Shown: positions 23,737-34,937 of the stretch, in pieces
How positions within the stretch are numbered: the stretch's first letter is position 1
Layout of the letters: each line of letters begins with the position of its first letter
NCBI RefSeq assembly: GCF_016793825.1
Contig: NZ_JAEULM010000027.1
Coordinates: 1 to 62,481 of the forward strand
Reading direction: 5' to 3'
Length of the DNA: 62,481 bases
Source: Sphingopyxis sp.
GTDB taxonomy: Bacteria > Pseudomonadota > Alphaproteobacteria > Sphingomonadales > Sphingomonadaceae
The notes under the pieces: generated by a model
What the model was told of the DNA's origin: nothing
What the model saw: the letters and a program-made list of their open reading frames with translations, nothing else
The model's database searches: none
Position numbers and translations under genes: made by a program

Positions 23737-26697
23737 GTGGCGATTTCCGATTGTTCCCCAGAAACGATGCGGCTCGTCCGGCGCGGCGCCGACGCGGTCG
23801 GCGATCAGGCGGCGGCGCTCTTCGCGCTGGCGAACGGCCTGGTCGGTGTCGAAGGAACAATTGACGAGATGGCCTCGGGACCCGGCGCCTACCTGCCCGA
23901 CGCTTATGTCAGCCGGCCGATCACCTATCATGAAAGTTTTCCGGGTTATGCGGCCGCGACAGACACGCGGATCGCTTGCCCTAGCCCGGTGCTGCTGCGC
24001 CTGCACATCGACGGCCAGCCCGTGGACTTCGATACCGCCGAACTCGTCGATACCGAAAGCACGCTCGATTTGGCGAGCGGCCAGCTGCAACGGGTTTCGC
24101 GTTGGCGGCTTGCCGACGGCCGAACGCTCGAAATGGCGGCGGATCGTATCGTCCCGCTTTCGGACGACGCCTGCGTTGCCTCGCGCCTCCGCATTCGCCC
24201 GATCGATTTTGCCGGCAGCTTCCAGGCCTGGCTGACCTTTGGCGCCAATGTGTCCATCGCGGGCGCCAACGATGACGACCCCCGCATCTCGGGCCGGCTG
24301 CGGTCCCGGTGGACGATCATGCCCCCCCTGCCGGGTGACACCCCTTCCGTCACCCGGTTCGCGCAGGATGCCGTCGAACTCGCCTATCGTCAGCACGTCG
24401 CCTGTCCCACTGCCCAGGTCGCGGCGGTGCATGCGGGACATGTCGTGCGCAGCGAACTGGGCGTTGGCGGCATCCTGACGATCGACCGGGTGGTCGCGCT
24501 GGCTTGCGCCCGCGGCCGCCCGGTCGACCTTGCTGCGCTGAGTGATACAGTTGTCGGCTTCGACGCGATCGCGGAAAGCCAGAGTGCGACGGTTCGTGCG
24601 CTGTGGGATCGCGCGGCCTTCGCGGTCGATGGAGACGAAACCCTCACCGCCGCACTTCGCTTTGACCTGTTCCAGCTCCATCAGTCGGCGAGCCGCGATC
24701 CGAACCACGGCATCGGCGCCAAAGGTCTGACCGGCGAGGGGTATGAAGGCCATTATTTCTGGGATGCCGAAACCTTCATGCTGCCGGCGCTGGTATTGCA
24801 GGCGCCGGGCAGCGCGCGCATCCTGCTCGCCTATCGTATCGGCAAGCTCGACCGCGCGTTGGCTCATGCAAGGGCGATGGGGCACGCGCGTGGCGCGCTT
24901 TACCCGTGGCGAACGATTGCTGGCGATGAATGTTCGTCGCACTATCCAACCGGCTCCGCGCAATATCATATCAACGGCGACATCGCCTATGCGCTTGCCC
25001 TCTATGTCGCCGCGACCGGCGACGAGGCGTTCCGCGCCGAGGCGGCGGCGATGCTGTTCGAAACCGCCCGCATGTGGATGGAAATCGGCGCCTTCGATGC
25101 CCGGCGCGGCGGCGCGTTCTGTATCCATGGCGTGACCGGCCCGGACGAATATTCGGCGCTGGTCGACAATGATTTCTATACCAACGCGATAGCGCGCCGG
25201 CATCTGGCCTATGCCGCCGACACCGCCGACTGGCTGCGCGGTCACCCCGAATTCGGTGCAGCGGTTGCGGCGGTCGGCCTCGACGACGCCGAAGTGGCAA
25301 GCTGGCGTAAGGCGGCGGAGGCGATGTGGCTGTCGGTCGACCCCGCGCTCGACATCAATCCGCAGGACGACGCCTTTCTGGGGCGCCCCGAACTTCCGGG
25401 CCTGGCGGACGCGTTCCGCGGAGACGGTCCGTTGCTGATGCGATATCACCCGATGATCCTGTTTCGCCATCAGGTCGCGAAGCAGGGCAACGTCATACAG
25501 GCGATGGCGATGGATCTGGTCGAAACGCCTCTCTCGCGCCAGCGGCGGAATTTTGACTATTACAGTCGCGTCACCACGCATGATTCGACGCTGTCGTCGG
25601 TGTCGTTCGCGATTGCCGCGGCGCGGCTGGGGAACGATGCGGCCGCACTCGACTTTCACCGCGAATGCGCGTTCGTCGATCTGGAAAACCGGCACGGTAA
25701 CACCTCGCACGGCCTCCATATGGCGGCGCTCGCGGGAAGTTGGCTCATCCTGGCGCAGGGTTGGGGCGGCCTTCGCCTCGACGGCGCGGTGCCGGCGTTC
25801 AGGCCCCGTTGTCCCGCGGCGTGGAGCGGCTATCGCTTTCGCCTCGAATGGCGGGGCAGCGTGATCGAGGTCGCGGCCGATGCCGGCGGCTGTAGCTATC
25901 GCCTGCTGTCCGGCGCGCCGCTCGACATCCTCGATCATGGTCGCCCGCTGCTCGTCGGTCGTGACCCGGTCGTGCTGCATCGGCCGGGGCTGAAAGGCGT
26001 GATCTTCGACCTCGACGGCGTCCTGACCGATACGGCCGAGGATCATTATCAGGCCTGGCAGGCGCTCGCCGATGCGCACGGTCTTGGCTTCGATCGCGAG
26101 GCGAACCATCGGCTCAAGGGGGTCGATCGCGCAGGCTCGCTGCGGCTGATCCTCGAGCATGCGGGCGCGGTGGTCGATCCGGAGCGGTTCGAGGCGATGC
26201 TGGTGGAGAAGAACGACCTCTATCGGGCGCGGCTGTCCGCCTATTCACCCGCGAACCTCTTTCCGGGCGTTCTCCCGTTGTTCGATGGCCTGCGCGCTGC
26301 GGGCCTGCGCATCGGCCTCGCATCGGCGAGCCGCAATGCCGGCGATGTCGTGCGTCTGCTGGGCATCGCCGACCAGTTCGATTTCATCGCCGACGCGGGC
26401 GCCGTCGCCAACACCAAACCCGCGCCCGACATTTTCCTGGCCTGTGCCGCCGGCATGGGCCTGTCCCCCGACCAGTGCATCGGCGTCGAAGATGCACGGG
26501 CCGGAATCTCGGCCATCCATGCGGCGGGCATGGTGGCCATCGGCATCGGGTCAGAAGAGGCGCTGCCCGACGCCGACCTCAATGTTCCCGCCATCGGCCA
26601 GCTTACGGTCGCCATGATCCTGTCATCAGAACGGGACGCGGCCCCGCCCGCAGGCCTTTCAACCAGACAAGACAAAGTGGAGGATATTTCATGTTGA
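23737..26697 (+). CDS. GH65 glycoside phosphorylase fused to beta-phosphoglucomutase
   Basis: GTG 23737 follows GGGTGAGG. The 986-residue protein has a GH65 part (1 to about 745) with GEGYEGHYFWDAE, GVTGPDEYSALVDNDFYTN (general acid E471) and phosphate-binding KQGNVIQAM. It is followed by a HAD beta-phosphoglucomutase part: FDLDGVLTDT (nucleophile D758, acid/base D760), ASASRNA, NTKPAPDIFL and GVEDARAGISAI. The first part splits an alpha-glucobiose (maltose, trehalose, kojibiose or similar) with phosphate; the second turns beta-glucose-1-phosphate into glucose-6-phosphate. One chain thus does both steps. Its stop overlaps the receptor start by 7 bp. Confidence 0.88.
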   Translation: MAISDCSPETMRLVRRGADAVGDQAAALFALANGLVGVEGTIDEMASGPGAYLPDAYVSRPITYHESFPGYAAATDTRIACPSPVLLRLHIDGQPVDFDTAELVDTESTLDLASGQLQRVSRWRLADGRTLEMAADRIVPLSDDACVASRLRIRPIDFAGSFQAWLTFGANVSIAGANDDDPRISGRLRSRWTIMPPLPGDTPSVTRFAQDAVELAYRQHVACPTAQVAAVHAGHVVRSELGVGGILTIDRVVALACARGRPVDLAALSDTVVGFDAIAESQSATVRALWDRAAFAVDGDETLTAALRFDLFQLHQSASRDPNHGIGAKGLTGEGYEGHYFWDAETFMLPALVLQAPGSARILLAYRIGKLDRALAHARAMGHARGALYPWRTIAGDECSSHYPTGSAQYHINGDIAYALALYVAATGDEAFRAEAAAMLFETARMWMEIGAFDARRGGAFCIHGVTGPDEYSALVDNDFYTNAIARRHLAYAADTADWLRGHPEFGAAVAAVGLDDAEVASWRKAAEAMWLSVDPALDINPQDDAFLGRPELPGLADAFRGDGPLLMRYHPMILFRHQVAKQGNVIQAMAMDLVETPLSRQRRNFDYYSRVTTHDSTLSSVSFAIAAARLGNDAAALDFHRECAFVDLENRHGNTSHGLHMAALAGSWLILAQGWGGLRLDGAVPAFRPRCPAAWSGYRFRLEWRGSVIEVAADAGGCSYRLLSGAPLDILDHGRPLLVGRDPVVLHRPGLKGVIFDLDGVLTDTAEDHYQAWQALADAHGLGFDREANHRLKGVDRAGSLRLILEHAGAVVDPERFEAMLVEKNDLYRARLSAYSPANLFPGVLPLFDGLRAAGLRIGLASASRNAGDVVRLLGIADQFDFIADAGAVANTKPAPDIFLACAAGMGLSPDQCIGVEDARAGISAIHAAGMVAIGIGSEEALPDADLNVPAIGQLTVAMILSSERDAAPPAGLSTRQDKVEDISC

Positions 26698-29054
26698 ACC
26701 GGACCCACCTGCTGGCGTCGATCGCGCTTCTTGCGCTGCCGACGACGGCATTCGCCCAGGAAGCGCCTCAAACCGACGATGCGGCCGCTGCGAACGACGA
26801 GATCATCGTCACCGGCACCGCCGGCGGCGGGATCAACCGTCAGGCCGCGGCCTTCGCCATCACCAACATCACGTCGGACGCGATCGACAAGGCCGCGCCG
26901 AACAGCACCGCCGACCTGTTCAAGGTCATTCCGGGCGTGTCGGCCGAAAGCTCGGGCGGCCAGAACGGCGCGAACATCTTCGTGCGCGGTTACCCCTCGG
27001 GCGGCGACGCCGAATTCGTCACGCTGACGGTGCAGGGCGTCCCCTTCTTCTCGCCCCCCACGCTGTCGTTTCTCGAAAACACGCAGCTCATCCGGATCGA
27101 CGAGACGATCGACCGTGTCGAGGCCGTTCGCGGCGGCACCGGCGCGCTGTTCGGCAACGGCCAGCCCGGTCTGACCGTCAACTTCGTCCAGAAGGAAGGC
27201 GGCCGCGATTTCGAAGGCCTCGTGAAGGCGAGCATCACCGATTATGGTGACATCCGGGGCGACATGCGCCTGTCCGGACCGCTTGGCGACAGCACGACCT
27301 TCATGGTCGGCGGCTATTATTCGAGCGGCAACGGCATTCGCGACCCGCGCTTCACCGCTGAAAAGGGTGGTCAGATCACCGGCAACATCCGGCATGATTT
27401 CGAAAAGGGATCGCTGCTCGTCTTCGTGCGCTACCTCAACGATCATGGCCAGTGGCTGCTGCCGATTCCGGTGGTCCGCGACGGCAGCAAGGTGCGCCAG
27501 TTCGGTAACATCGATCTCGGTACGGGCGTCCTTGCCGGTCCCGAGACGCGGCTTTCGGTGCTGCCCGACGGCACGCGCACCGATCTGGCCGACGGTCGCG
27601 GGGCGAAGCTGATCAATCTCGGCACCAATTTCGATTACGAGGTCGGCGAGGGGCTGCAACTGCGTTATCGCGCGAGCTATCTCAACGGCGACGCCGACAC
27701 GACGGGCCTGGTGCCTGCGAGCACGGCGATGACGGCGGACGCCTATGCCGCGTCGCTGCAAAGCGCGGTGGGCAGCCTGACCTACGTCAACGGCGGACAG
27801 GCCGTCGCGGGTACCCAGCAGGTGATCCGGGCCGGTACCTGGATCGTGCGCAAGCAGATCGAGGATTTTACCAGCGACCTTGGTGTCGAATGGGAAAGCG
27901 GGAACAACAAGTTCACGCTCGGCGGCTATTATTCCGACTTCTCGTCGAACGACCAGTGGAACCTCGGCAATATCCACCTGCTGACTGCCGAGAATAACGC
28001 GCGTTTGCTGAACCTGACGCTCGCGAACGGTCAGATCGCGACGAACAACGGCTATACGCAGGGATCGTTCTTCAACGTCAACGCCGCCTATGACGGCCGC
28101 GAATATGCCTTCTACGCGGTCGACGAATATCAGATCACGCCTGAATTGCGTCTCGACGCGGGCATCCGATATCAGAATTACAAGGCGACGGGTTCGATCG
28201 AGAACAACAGTTCGGTCGATACCGACAACAATCCCGATACGCTCTACAACAATGGAACGGCGGTGCTGAACGGCACCTTCCGCAACATCGCCTACAAGAA
28301 GGGCGCCTGGTCGTGGACGGCGGGCCTTAACTACGACTTCTCGTCGTCGGTCGGCGCCTATATCCGGTACAATCGCGGCAACACCAATCCCTTCTTCGAC
28401 AATCTGCGCGATGGAATCTTCGTCTCGCCGCGCGTGGACAATTTCGAAGGTGGCGTGAAGGTTCGCACCGACCTCGTGTCGCTCTATGCGACGCTGTTCC
28501 ATACCAAGTTCACCGGACTGGTGACCACGGTGATCCAGAGCAGCGGGCCGGTCGCGGACATCGGCGGCGCGCGCAGCACGGGTATCGAGCTCGAAGGCCA
28601 AATCCGTCCGGTCGACAATTTCACTGTCGCTTTCTCGGGCACCTGGCTCGATGCGAAGTATCGCAACTTCTTTGCGGGCGGCGGCACGATCGACCTCAGC
28701 GGTAACCGTGTGCAAAGGCAGCCGAAGTGGCAGTGGCGCGTGACCCCGTCGTACGACATCGAGTTCGGCAACGACAGCAAGGTCTCGCTCTTCTCGACCT
28801 TCAGCTATGTCGGCGATCGCTTCTCCGACACCGCGAACACACAGAGCCTTCCGCATTATTTCAAGATCGATGCGGGCGTCAGCTTCGACGTGAACAAGGC
28901 GCTGAGCTTTGCCGTCACGGCCGACAACCTGACCGACAAGGCCGGGCTGACCGAAGGTGATCCGCGTACGCTGGGCCAGACCGGGGGCGAAGTCGTCAAT
29001 GCGCGTCCGATCCTCGGCCGGTCGTTCCGGTTCAGCGCGGCATACAAGTTCTAA
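26691..29054 (+). CDS. TonB-dependent outer-membrane receptor
   Basis: ATG 26691 follows GTGGAGG. The protein has 787 residues with a signal peptide (cut near AFA-Q, residue 22/23), TonB box DEIIVTG (about 36-42), plug domain (NIFVRGYPSGGDAE, ETIDRVEAVRGGTGALFG) and a 22-strand barrel ending in aromatic F. The architecture resembles siderophore-type receptors, but position after a sugar phosphorylase and before an MFS carrier makes a saccharide ligand likely. It imports its ligand over the outer membrane using TonB-ExbBD energy. Confidence 0.9.
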   Translation: MLNRTHLLASIALLALPTTAFAQEAPQTDDAAAANDEIIVTGTAGGGINRQAAAFAITNITSDAIDKAAPNSTADLFKVIPGVSAESSGGQNGANIFVRGYPSGGDAEFVTLTVQGVPFFSPPTLSFLENTQLIRIDETIDRVEAVRGGTGALFGNGQPGLTVNFVQKEGGRDFEGLVKASITDYGDIRGDMRLSGPLGDSTTFMVGGYYSSGNGIRDPRFTAEKGGQITGNIRHDFEKGSLLVFVRYLNDHGQWLLPIPVVRDGSKVRQFGNIDLGTGVLAGPETRLSVLPDGTRTDLADGRGAKLINLGTNFDYEVGEGLQLRYRASYLNGDADTTGLVPASTAMTADAYAASLQSAVGSLTYVNGGQAVAGTQQVIRAGTWIVRKQIEDFTSDLGVEWESGNNKFTLGGYYSDFSSNDQWNLGNIHLLTAENNARLLNLTLANGQIATNNGYTQGSFFNVNAAYDGREYAFYAVDEYQITPELRLDAGIRYQNYKATGSIENNSSVDTDNNPDTLYNNGTAVLNGTFRNIAYKKGAWSWTAGLNYDFSSSVGAYIRYNRGNTNPFFDNLRDGIFVSPRVDNFEGGVKVRTDLVSLYATLFHTKFTGLVTTVIQSSGPVADIGGARSTGIELEGQIRPVDNFTVAFSGTWLDAKYRNFFAGGGTIDLSGNRVQRQPKWQWRVTPSYDIEFGNDSKVSLFSTFSYVGDRFSDTANTQSLPHYFKIDAGVSFDVNKALSFAVTADNLTDKAGLTEGDPRTLGQTGGEVVNARPILGRSFRFSAAYKF

Positions 29055-29097
29055 GAGGCGTGGAGAGCATCGACCTCCCTTCGTAACTCTCCTACTG

Positions 29098-29133
29098 GGT
29101 GGTCGCGGCCTCTTCGCGGCCACCCCTTCTTTT
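29098..29133 (+). terminator. Intrinsic terminator after the TonB receptor gene
   Basis: GGTGGTCGCG (29098-29107) pairs with CGCGGCCACC (29115-29124) with one G-T wobble and a 7-nt loop, followed by CCTTCTTTT. It lies between the receptor and MFS genes, so the MFS gene may receive only read-through transcripts or have its own promoter. Confidence 0.65.
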
Positions 29134-29151
29134 ATCGTCCGGGGGACAGAT

Positions 29152-30396
29152 ATGGCGCGTACACGGCTGATCGCCGCTCTCATCCTGACCTATGTCGCGT
29201 TCGCGATGCTGCTCAACAGCGTCGGGACGGTCATCCTCCAGTCGATTTCCAGCTTCGATGTCACCAAGCCGCAGGCGAGCACGCTCGAAGGGTTCAAGGA
29301 CATCACGATCGCGATCGTGTCGTTCGTGACGGCAAGCTATCTTCCCCGCATCGGCCTCAAGAATGCGCTGATCGGTGCGCTGGTGCTGGCGGTCGCGGGC
29401 TGCCTCGTCATGCCCCTTTTCGGCAGTTTCAATGTCGCGCGGCTTCATTTTGCCATGGTCGGCGCGGCGTTCGCGATTGCGAAGGTCGTCGTCTATTCGA
29501 TGATCGGGCTCGTCACCGACAGCCCGCGCCAACATGCCAGCCTGACCAGCCTGATCGAGGGCATGTTCATGGTCGGCGTATTGTCCTCCTATTGGGTGTT
29601 CAGCGCATTCATCGATCCGGTCGGCCTGCGCTGGCTCAATGCCTATTGGGTGCTCGGGGTGATCACCGCGCTGGCACTCGCGCTGCTGCTGACCGCGTCG
29701 GTCGACGAACATCGCACGCACGAAGGCGAGGAGGCTGATGCCGGAGGGGGACCGGCCTTCTCCCGGATGCTGAAGCTCGCCGCCCTGCCGCTCGTGCTGA
29801 TTTTCGTCGCCTGCGCCTTTCTGTTCGTCCTGATCGAGCAGGGGATCCAAAGCTGGCTGCCGACCTTCAACAACGAGGTGCTGCATCTGCCCGCGCAGAT
29901 GAGCGTACAGGCCGCCAGCCTGTTCGCCGCCTGCCTGGCGATTGGGCGCTTTGGGGCGGGCGCCGTGATGGCGCGCTTCGACTGGTATCCGGTGCTGAAC
30001 ATCTGCCTTGCCGTCCTCGCGGCGCTGATCATTCTGGTGCTGCCGCTTGCCGATGGCCTTGCGCCGGGCGCGATCCATGGCTGGGGCGATGCGCCGATTG
30101 CCGCGTTCCTGTTCCCGCTGATCGGGATCGCTCTCGCGCCGGTCTATCCGACCATCATCTCGGTCATGCTGAGCGCGATGCCAAATCGCCAGCACCCCCC
30201 GCTGATGGGGCTCGTGGTCGTGTTCTCGGCGCTTGGCGGGACAACCGGGTCGCTGATCACGGGACAGCTCTTCGCCCGTCTGGATGGGCAGACGGCGTTC
30301 ATGCTGGCGCTCGTGCCGACGGTCATCCTCGCGGGCGGGCTGTACCTGCTCCGCCGACAGATCGCGATCGGCGCGTCGGTTCAGGCAGCCGCGTAA
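29152..30396 (+). CDS. MFS transporter, probable disaccharide carrier
   Basis: Starting at ATG 29152 behind GGGGGAC gives 414 residues with 12 predicted spans and a charged loop in the middle (about 180-205). The sequence is a sugar-type MFS permease by overall look (SYLPRIGLKNALIGALVLAVAG, QGIQSWLPTFNNEVLHL). It would carry the disaccharide over the inner membrane to the phosphorylase. It overlaps the end of hutD on the other strand by 16 bp. Confidence 0.82.
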   Translation: MARTRLIAALILTYVAFAMLLNSVGTVILQSISSFDVTKPQASTLEGFKDITIAIVSFVTASYLPRIGLKNALIGALVLAVAGCLVMPLFGSFNVARLHFAMVGAAFAIAKVVVYSMIGLVTDSPRQHASLTSLIEGMFMVGVLSSYWVFSAFIDPVGLRWLNAYWVLGVITALALALLLTASVDEHRTHEGEEADAGGGPAFSRMLKLAALPLVLIFVACAFLFVLIEQGIQSWLPTFNNEVLHLPAQMSVQAASLFAACLAIGRFGAGAVMARFDWYPVLNICLAVLAALIILVLPLADGLAPGAIHGWGDAPIAAFLFPLIGIALAPVYPTIISVMLSAMPNRQHPPLMGLVVVFSALGGTTGSLITGQLFARLDGQTAFMLALVPTVILAGGLYLLRRQIAIGASVQAAA

Positions 30397-30944
30397 AAGA
30401 ATTCAGCCGCTATCGCTGCCCCTTGGATCGCCACGAGGTCGGCGGGGCGGTCGATCAGGAGCGCGTCGCCGGGGGCGAGATCGACCCGGGCTTCGCGCAG
30501 TTCCAGCGCCGTGGATTCCAGCGCGAACACTAGCAGGGCGATGGCCTTCGCTCCCTCTGCGGTTACCCGGTGGCCGACCCTCATGGACACCCGGCCTCGG
30601 CGCGTCATGATATTGAGCGCGGTGCAGTTCTCACCCACGGGGCGAGCCTCGACCCGATCTTCGCCGGCGAAGACGAGCGTGGGCGCGCTGGGCCGGAGAC
30701 GCCGTTCCTCCTGATCGCCAACCGTGATCGCCAGCTCACCGCGCAGGAGCAGGAATGCGCGATCGACGCCCGGAAAAGACGAAAAGGGGCCGGCCTGTGC
30801 GATCGTCGCAATGCTCGCACGCCAGAGGAAATCCGCGTCGCTCGCGCCCTCTGGAAAAACGGCGACATCGCGCGTGACGCCGCCGCCATTCTTCCACGGC
30901 CGCGCTGCGCGATCCGCCGCGCGGAGCAGGCGCGTACCGCTCAA
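30381..30944 (-). CDS. hutD: HutD-family protein
   Basis: The frame begins with TTG at 30944, overlapping the hutU stop (TTGA), and gives 187 residues. The HutD signatures are clear: [43 protein letters not shown]. HutD is a cupin-fold protein of the hut operon, thought to buffer or regulate histidine breakdown; its exact role is not settled. It is the last gene of the leftward hut operon. The TTG start explains why it looks N-terminally open. Confidence 0.85.
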   Translation of the reverse strand: MSGTRLLRAADRAARPWKNGGGVTRDVAVFPEGASDADFLWRASIATIAQAGPFSSFPGVDRAFLLLRGELAITVGDQEERRLRPSAPTLVFAGEDRVEARPVGENCTALNIMTRRGRVSMRVGHRVTAEGAKAIALLVFALESTALELREARVDLAPGDALLIDRPADLVAIQGAAIAAEFFYAAA

Positions 30945-32608
30945 CCCAATATGCCGGGGAGGTCGAGCCCCTTCTCGCGCGCACAATCGAGCGCGATGTC
31001 GTAACCCGCGTCGGCGTGGCGCATCACCCCGGTGCCGGGGTCGTTCCACAGCACGCGCTCGAGCCGCTTTGCTGCTTCGGGCGTGCCGTCGGCGACGATC
31101 ACCATGCCGCTGTGCTGCGAATAGCCCATGCCAACGCCGCCGCCGTGGTGGAGCGAGACCCAGGTTGCGCCCGATGCGGTGTTGAGCAGGGCATTCAGCA
31201 GCGGCCAGTCCGACACCGCATCGCTGCCGTCGCGCATGGCTTCGGTCTCGCGGTTGGGCGAGGCGACCGATCCCGAATCCAGATGATCGCGGCCGATGAC
31301 TACGGGTGCCTTGAGCTCGCCCGATGCCACCATTTCGTTGAACGCGAGGCCAAGCCGATGGCGGTCGCCAAGCCCGACCCAGCAGATGCGCGCCGGCAGC
31401 CCCTGAAAGTGGATCTTCTCGCGCGCCATGTCGAGCCAGTTGTGGAGATGGGCGTTGTCGGGCAGCAACTCCTTCACCTTGGCGTCGGTCTTGTAGATAT
31501 CCTCGGGATCGCCCGACAACGCCGCCCAGCGAAAGGGCCCGATGCCGCGGCAAAAGAGCGGGCGGACATAGGCCGGGACGAATCCGGGGAAATCGAACGC
31601 ATTCTCGACCCCTTCGTCCTTCGCCATCTGGCGGATATTGTTTCCATAATCGGTCGTCGGCACGCCCGCCGCCTGCAGGTCGAGCATCGCCTGCACATGC
31701 ACCGCCATCGACGCCTTCGCGGCCTTGGCGACCGCCGCCGGATCGCTCTCGCGCTTCGCGAACCACTCGTCGAGCGTCCAGCCGGCGGGAAGATAGCCGT
31801 TGACCGGATCGTGCGCCGAGGTCTGATCGGTGAGCAGGTCGGGGCGGATGCCGCGGCGGACCATATCGGGCAATATGTCGGCGGCGTTGCCAAGCAGGCC
31901 GACCGACACGGGTTTGCCTTCGGCATGACTTGCCTCGATCATCGCGATGGCTTCGTCGATGTCGTTCGCCTGCTTGTCGAGATAACCGGTGCGCAGGCGC
32001 ATTTCGATGCGGCTCGGCTGGCATTCGATCGCGAGACAGCTTGCACCGGCCATCACCGCGGCGAGCGGCTGCGCGCCGCCCATGCCGCCGAGCCCGGCGG
32101 TCAGCAGCCAGCGGCCCTTGAGGTCGCCGCCATAATGCTGGCGCCCCATTTCGACGAAGGTTTCGTAAGTTCCCTGAACGATGCCCTGGCTGCCGATATA
32201 GATCCAGCTTCCGGCCGTCATCTGGCCGTACATCATCAGGCCCTTCTTATCGAGTTCGTGGAAATGATCCCAATTCGCCCATTCGGGGACGAGGTTGGAG
32301 TTCGCCAGCAACACGCGCGGGGCATTTTCGTGGGTGCGAAACACGCCGACCGGCTTGCCCGACTGGATCAACAGCGTCTCGTCACCTTCCAGCCGCTTCA
32401 GCGTCTCGACGATCCGGTCATAGCTTTCCCAGTCGCGTGCGGCGCGGCCGATGCCGCCATAGACGACCAGTTCCTCGGGACGCTCGGCGACGTCGGGGTG
32501 GAGGTTGTTCATCAGCATCCGCATCGGCGCTTCGGTAAGCCAGCTTTTCGCGCTGATTTCTGCGCCGGTGGCGGGGCGGATCACGCGGCTGTTATCGAGA
32601 CGGGTCAT
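30941..32608 (-). CDS. hutU: Urocanate hydratase
   Basis: The protein has 555 residues, the normal length. It shows the highly conserved NAD-binding and active-site regions: [60 protein letters not shown] and [17 protein letters not shown]. It hydrates urocanate to 4-imidazolone-5-propanoate in the cytoplasm, the second step of histidine degradation. The start overlaps the hutG stop (ATGA). Confidence 0.97.
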   Translation of the reverse strand: MTRLDNSRVIRPATGAEISAKSWLTEAPMRMLMNNLHPDVAERPEELVVYGGIGRAARDWESYDRIVETLKRLEGDETLLIQSGKPVGVFRTHENAPRVLLANSNLVPEWANWDHFHELDKKGLMMYGQMTAGSWIYIGSQGIVQGTYETFVEMGRQHYGGDLKGRWLLTAGLGGMGGAQPLAAVMAGASCLAIECQPSRIEMRLRTGYLDKQANDIDEAIAMIEASHAEGKPVSVGLLGNAADILPDMVRRGIRPDLLTDQTSAHDPVNGYLPAGWTLDEWFAKRESDPAAVAKAAKASMAVHVQAMLDLQAAGVPTTDYGNNIRQMAKDEGVENAFDFPGFVPAYVRPLFCRGIGPFRWAALSGDPEDIYKTDAKVKELLPDNAHLHNWLDMAREKIHFQGLPARICWVGLGDRHRLGLAFNEMVASGELKAPVVIGRDHLDSGSVASPNRETEAMRDGSDAVSDWPLLNALLNTASGATWVSLHHGGGVGMGYSQHSGMVIVADGTPEAAKRLERVLWNDPGTGVMRHADAGYDIALDCAREKGLDLPGILG

Positions 32609-33408
32609 GAACGTCCTTTCGCAAAATCGAGGGTCGCGGCGATGACCTGTTCGAGGACGGGTCGGATCGCGGGATTGGGATCGAGGGGGGATGGCCAGTT
32701 GGCGTGAGTGATCGTGTCGGGCTCCGCCATATAGCCGCGCTGGGCGAGCTCCATCTGGATCGCATGGATGCCGTCGTCGGGGCGGCCATAGTGGCGCGTC
32801 GTCCAGCCGCCCTTGAAGCGGCCGTTGACGACATGACTGTGGCCGCTCGCGGCGCAGATGTTGGCGACGATCGTCTCAAGTTCGGGGGCGGAGGTCGCAC
32901 CGCCGTTGGTTCCGATGTTGAACTGCGGCAGCTCGCCGTCGAATAGCCTCGGGACGCGGCTTCGGATCGAGTGCGCGTCGTAGAGAACAACTTTGCCGTG
33001 CGCCGCTTTCAACCGGTCAAGCTCTTCGGTCAGTGAGTCGTGATAGGGCCGGTGATAGAGATTCAGTCTCCGCGTGATCTCCGCCTCGTCGGGCTCGCCG
33101 AAGCGATAGAGCGGCTCGCCGTCGAAGGTCGTCGTCGGGCAAAGCTCGGTCGTCGCCTGCCCCGGATAGAGCGAGGCGCCCGACGGATCGCGGTTCATGT
33201 CGATCACGCTGCGCGAAATGTCGGTCGCGATCAGCGTTGCGCCGAGACCGGCGGCGAAAGTGTAAAGCTCTGCGATCCACCAGTCGGTGTCGATCTGCGC
33301 GTGCCAGGGCGAGACGAATTGTTCGTCGAACCCCGCAAGGTCCGTCCCACCGTGCGGGAAGGCGATGACCAGCGGCGCGTCGCCGCGATGGACACGCAGC
33401 CAGTCCAT
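32605..33408 (-). CDS. hutG: N-formylglutamate deformylase
   Basis: Starting at ATG 33408 gives 267 residues. The N-formylglutamate amidohydrolase family is shown by [53 protein letters not shown] cut to AHSIRS and FNIGTN, and [14 protein letters not shown]. It hydrolyses formylglutamate to glutamate and formate, the last step of the HutF-type five-step pathway. The hutH stop and its start share one base (TGATG), and its stop overlaps the hutU start. Confidence 0.94.
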   Translation of the reverse strand: MDWLRVHRGDAPLVIAFPHGGTDLAGFDEQFVSPWHAQIDTDWWIAELYTFAAGLGATLIATDISRSVIDMNRDPSGASLYPGQATTELCPTTTFDGEPLYRFGEPDEAEITRRLNLYHRPYHDSLTEELDRLKAAHGKVVLYDAHSIRSRVPRLFDGELPQFNIGTNGGATSAPELETIVANICAASGHSHVVNGRFKGGWTTRHYGRPDDGIHAIQMELAQRGYMAEPDTITHANWPSPLDPNPAIRPVLEQVIAATLDFAKGRS

Positions 33409-34937
33409 CAGGCGATGCCCGGCAGGCCGGCGGGCACCGCGGCGATGAGGCTGCCGGTGCGGATCAGCGCGGTCGCGGCCTCCATATCGGGGTGGAAATG
33501 GCGGTCGTCTTCGAGTGTCGGCACGGCGGCGCGCAAATGCTTGTGGGCGGCTTCGAGCGCGTCGCTCGATTTGAGCGGCGCGTGAAAGTCGATGCCCTGG
33601 CACGCCGCGAGCAGTTCGATGCCGATCACCGCGCTGGCATTGTCCGCCATGTCGAGCAGGCGCCGCGCGCCGTGCGCGGCCATCGACACATGGTCCTCCT
33701 GATTGGCGCTGGTCGGGATCGAGTCGACGCTCGCGGGATAGGCGCGCTGCTTGTTCTCGCTGACCAGCGCGGCGGCGGTGACCTGCGGGATCATGAAGCC
33801 CGAGTTGAGTCCGGGACGCGGGGTCAGGAAGGCGGGGAGCCCCGACAGCGCCGGATCGACGAGCATCGCGATCCGGCGTTCCGAGATCGAGCCGATCTCG
33901 CACAGCGCCAGTCCGATCATGTCGGCGGCGAAGGCGACGGGCTCGGCATGAAAATTGCCGCCCGACAGCGCCTCGTCGGTATCCGCAAAGATCAGCGGAT
34001 TGTCGGACACACCGTTCGCCTCGATGCCCAGCGTCGTTCCCGCCTGCCGGAGCAGGTCGAGCGCGGCGCCCATCACCTGCGGCTGGCAGCGGAGACAATA
34101 GGGGTCCTGCACGCGCGGATCGTCGATCGCGTGCGACGCGCGGATCGCCGATCCCGCCATCAGGCCGCGCAGCGCGTCGCCGACCTCGCGCTGCCCGGCG
34201 TGGCCGCGCAGCGCGTGGATGCGTGCATCGAACGGCGCGTCGGAGCCCTTGGCGGCTTCGGTCGACAGCGCCCCGGTGATGAGGGCCGACCGGAACAGGG
34301 TCTCGGCGCGGAACAGCCCGGCGAGCGCGTTTGCGGTCGAGAATTGCGTGCCGTTGAGCAGCGCGAGCCCTTCCTTGGGGCCGAGATCGAGCGGTGAAAG
34401 CCCCGCTGCCGCCAGCGCCTCGGCGGCGGGCAATGTCTTGCCGTCGACCTCGATCTGACCGACGCCGATCATTGCCGCGGCCATATGCGACAGCGGCGCG
34501 AGGTCACCGCTCGCGCCGACCGATCCCTGCGACGGCACGACCGGGGTTAGGCCTTTGGCGAGCATCGTCTCGAGCATCGCGACCGTCGCGCGCTGCACCC
34601 CCGACGCGCCCATGCCGAAGCTCGCGAGTTTCAGCGCCATCATCAGCCGGACGATCGGCGTCGGCGACGGCGCGCCGGTGCCCGCGGCGTGGCTGAGCAC
34701 GATATTGCGCTGGAGCGTCGACAACTCGTCGTCGGCGATCCGCACGCTCGCGAGCTTTCCGAAGCCGGTGTTGATGCCATATACGGGCGCGCCCTTCGCG
34801 ACGATCCGCGCGACCGCGGCGGCGCTCCGGTCGATGGCCTCCCACGCGCTCGCGTTCAGAGTGGCTCCCGCCCCCTCGTAGATTGCATTCCAGTCAGCGA
34901 GCGTCATCGCGCCGGGGGTGATCGTCACCATGGTCAT
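33408..34937 (-). CDS. hutH: Histidine ammonia-lyase
   Basis: Starting at ATG 34937, overlapping the hutI stop (ATGA), gives 509 residues. The MIO prosthetic group forms from A142-S143-G144 in [14 protein letters not shown], at the canonical numbering. [20 protein letters not shown] and [15 protein letters not shown] complete the active site. It deaminates histidine to urocanate, the entry step. It lies between hutI and hutG in a fully coupled operon. Confidence 0.97.
   Translation of the reverse strand: MTMVTITPGAMTLADWNAIYEGAGATLNASAWEAIDRSAAAVARIVAKGAPVYGINTGFGKLASVRIADDELSTLQRNIVLSHAAGTGAPSPTPIVRLMMALKLASFGMGASGVQRATVAMLETMLAKGLTPVVPSQGSVGASGDLAPLSHMAAAMIGVGQIEVDGKTLPAAEALAAAGLSPLDLGPKEGLALLNGTQFSTANALAGLFRAETLFRSALITGALSTEAAKGSDAPFDARIHALRGHAGQREVGDALRGLMAGSAIRASHAIDDPRVQDPYCLRCQPQVMGAALDLLRQAGTTLGIEANGVSDNPLIFADTDEALSGGNFHAEPVAFAADMIGLALCEIGSISERRIAMLVDPALSGLPAFLTPRPGLNSGFMIPQVTAAALVSENKQRAYPASVDSIPTSANQEDHVSMAAHGARRLLDMADNASAVIGIELLAACQGIDFHAPLKSSDALEAAHKHLRAAVPTLEDDRHFHPDMEAATALIRTGSLIAAVPAGLPGIA

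Noticed and set aside
23704-29183. Very long reverse-strand frames (over 800 codons) across the phosphorylase and TonB receptor genes
   Set aside because: High-GC shadow frames; the forward genes have full family motifs and ribosome sites.
31016-32707. Forward 563-codon frame antisense to hutU
   Set aside because: hutU is one of the most conserved proteins in the window; the frame has no domain.
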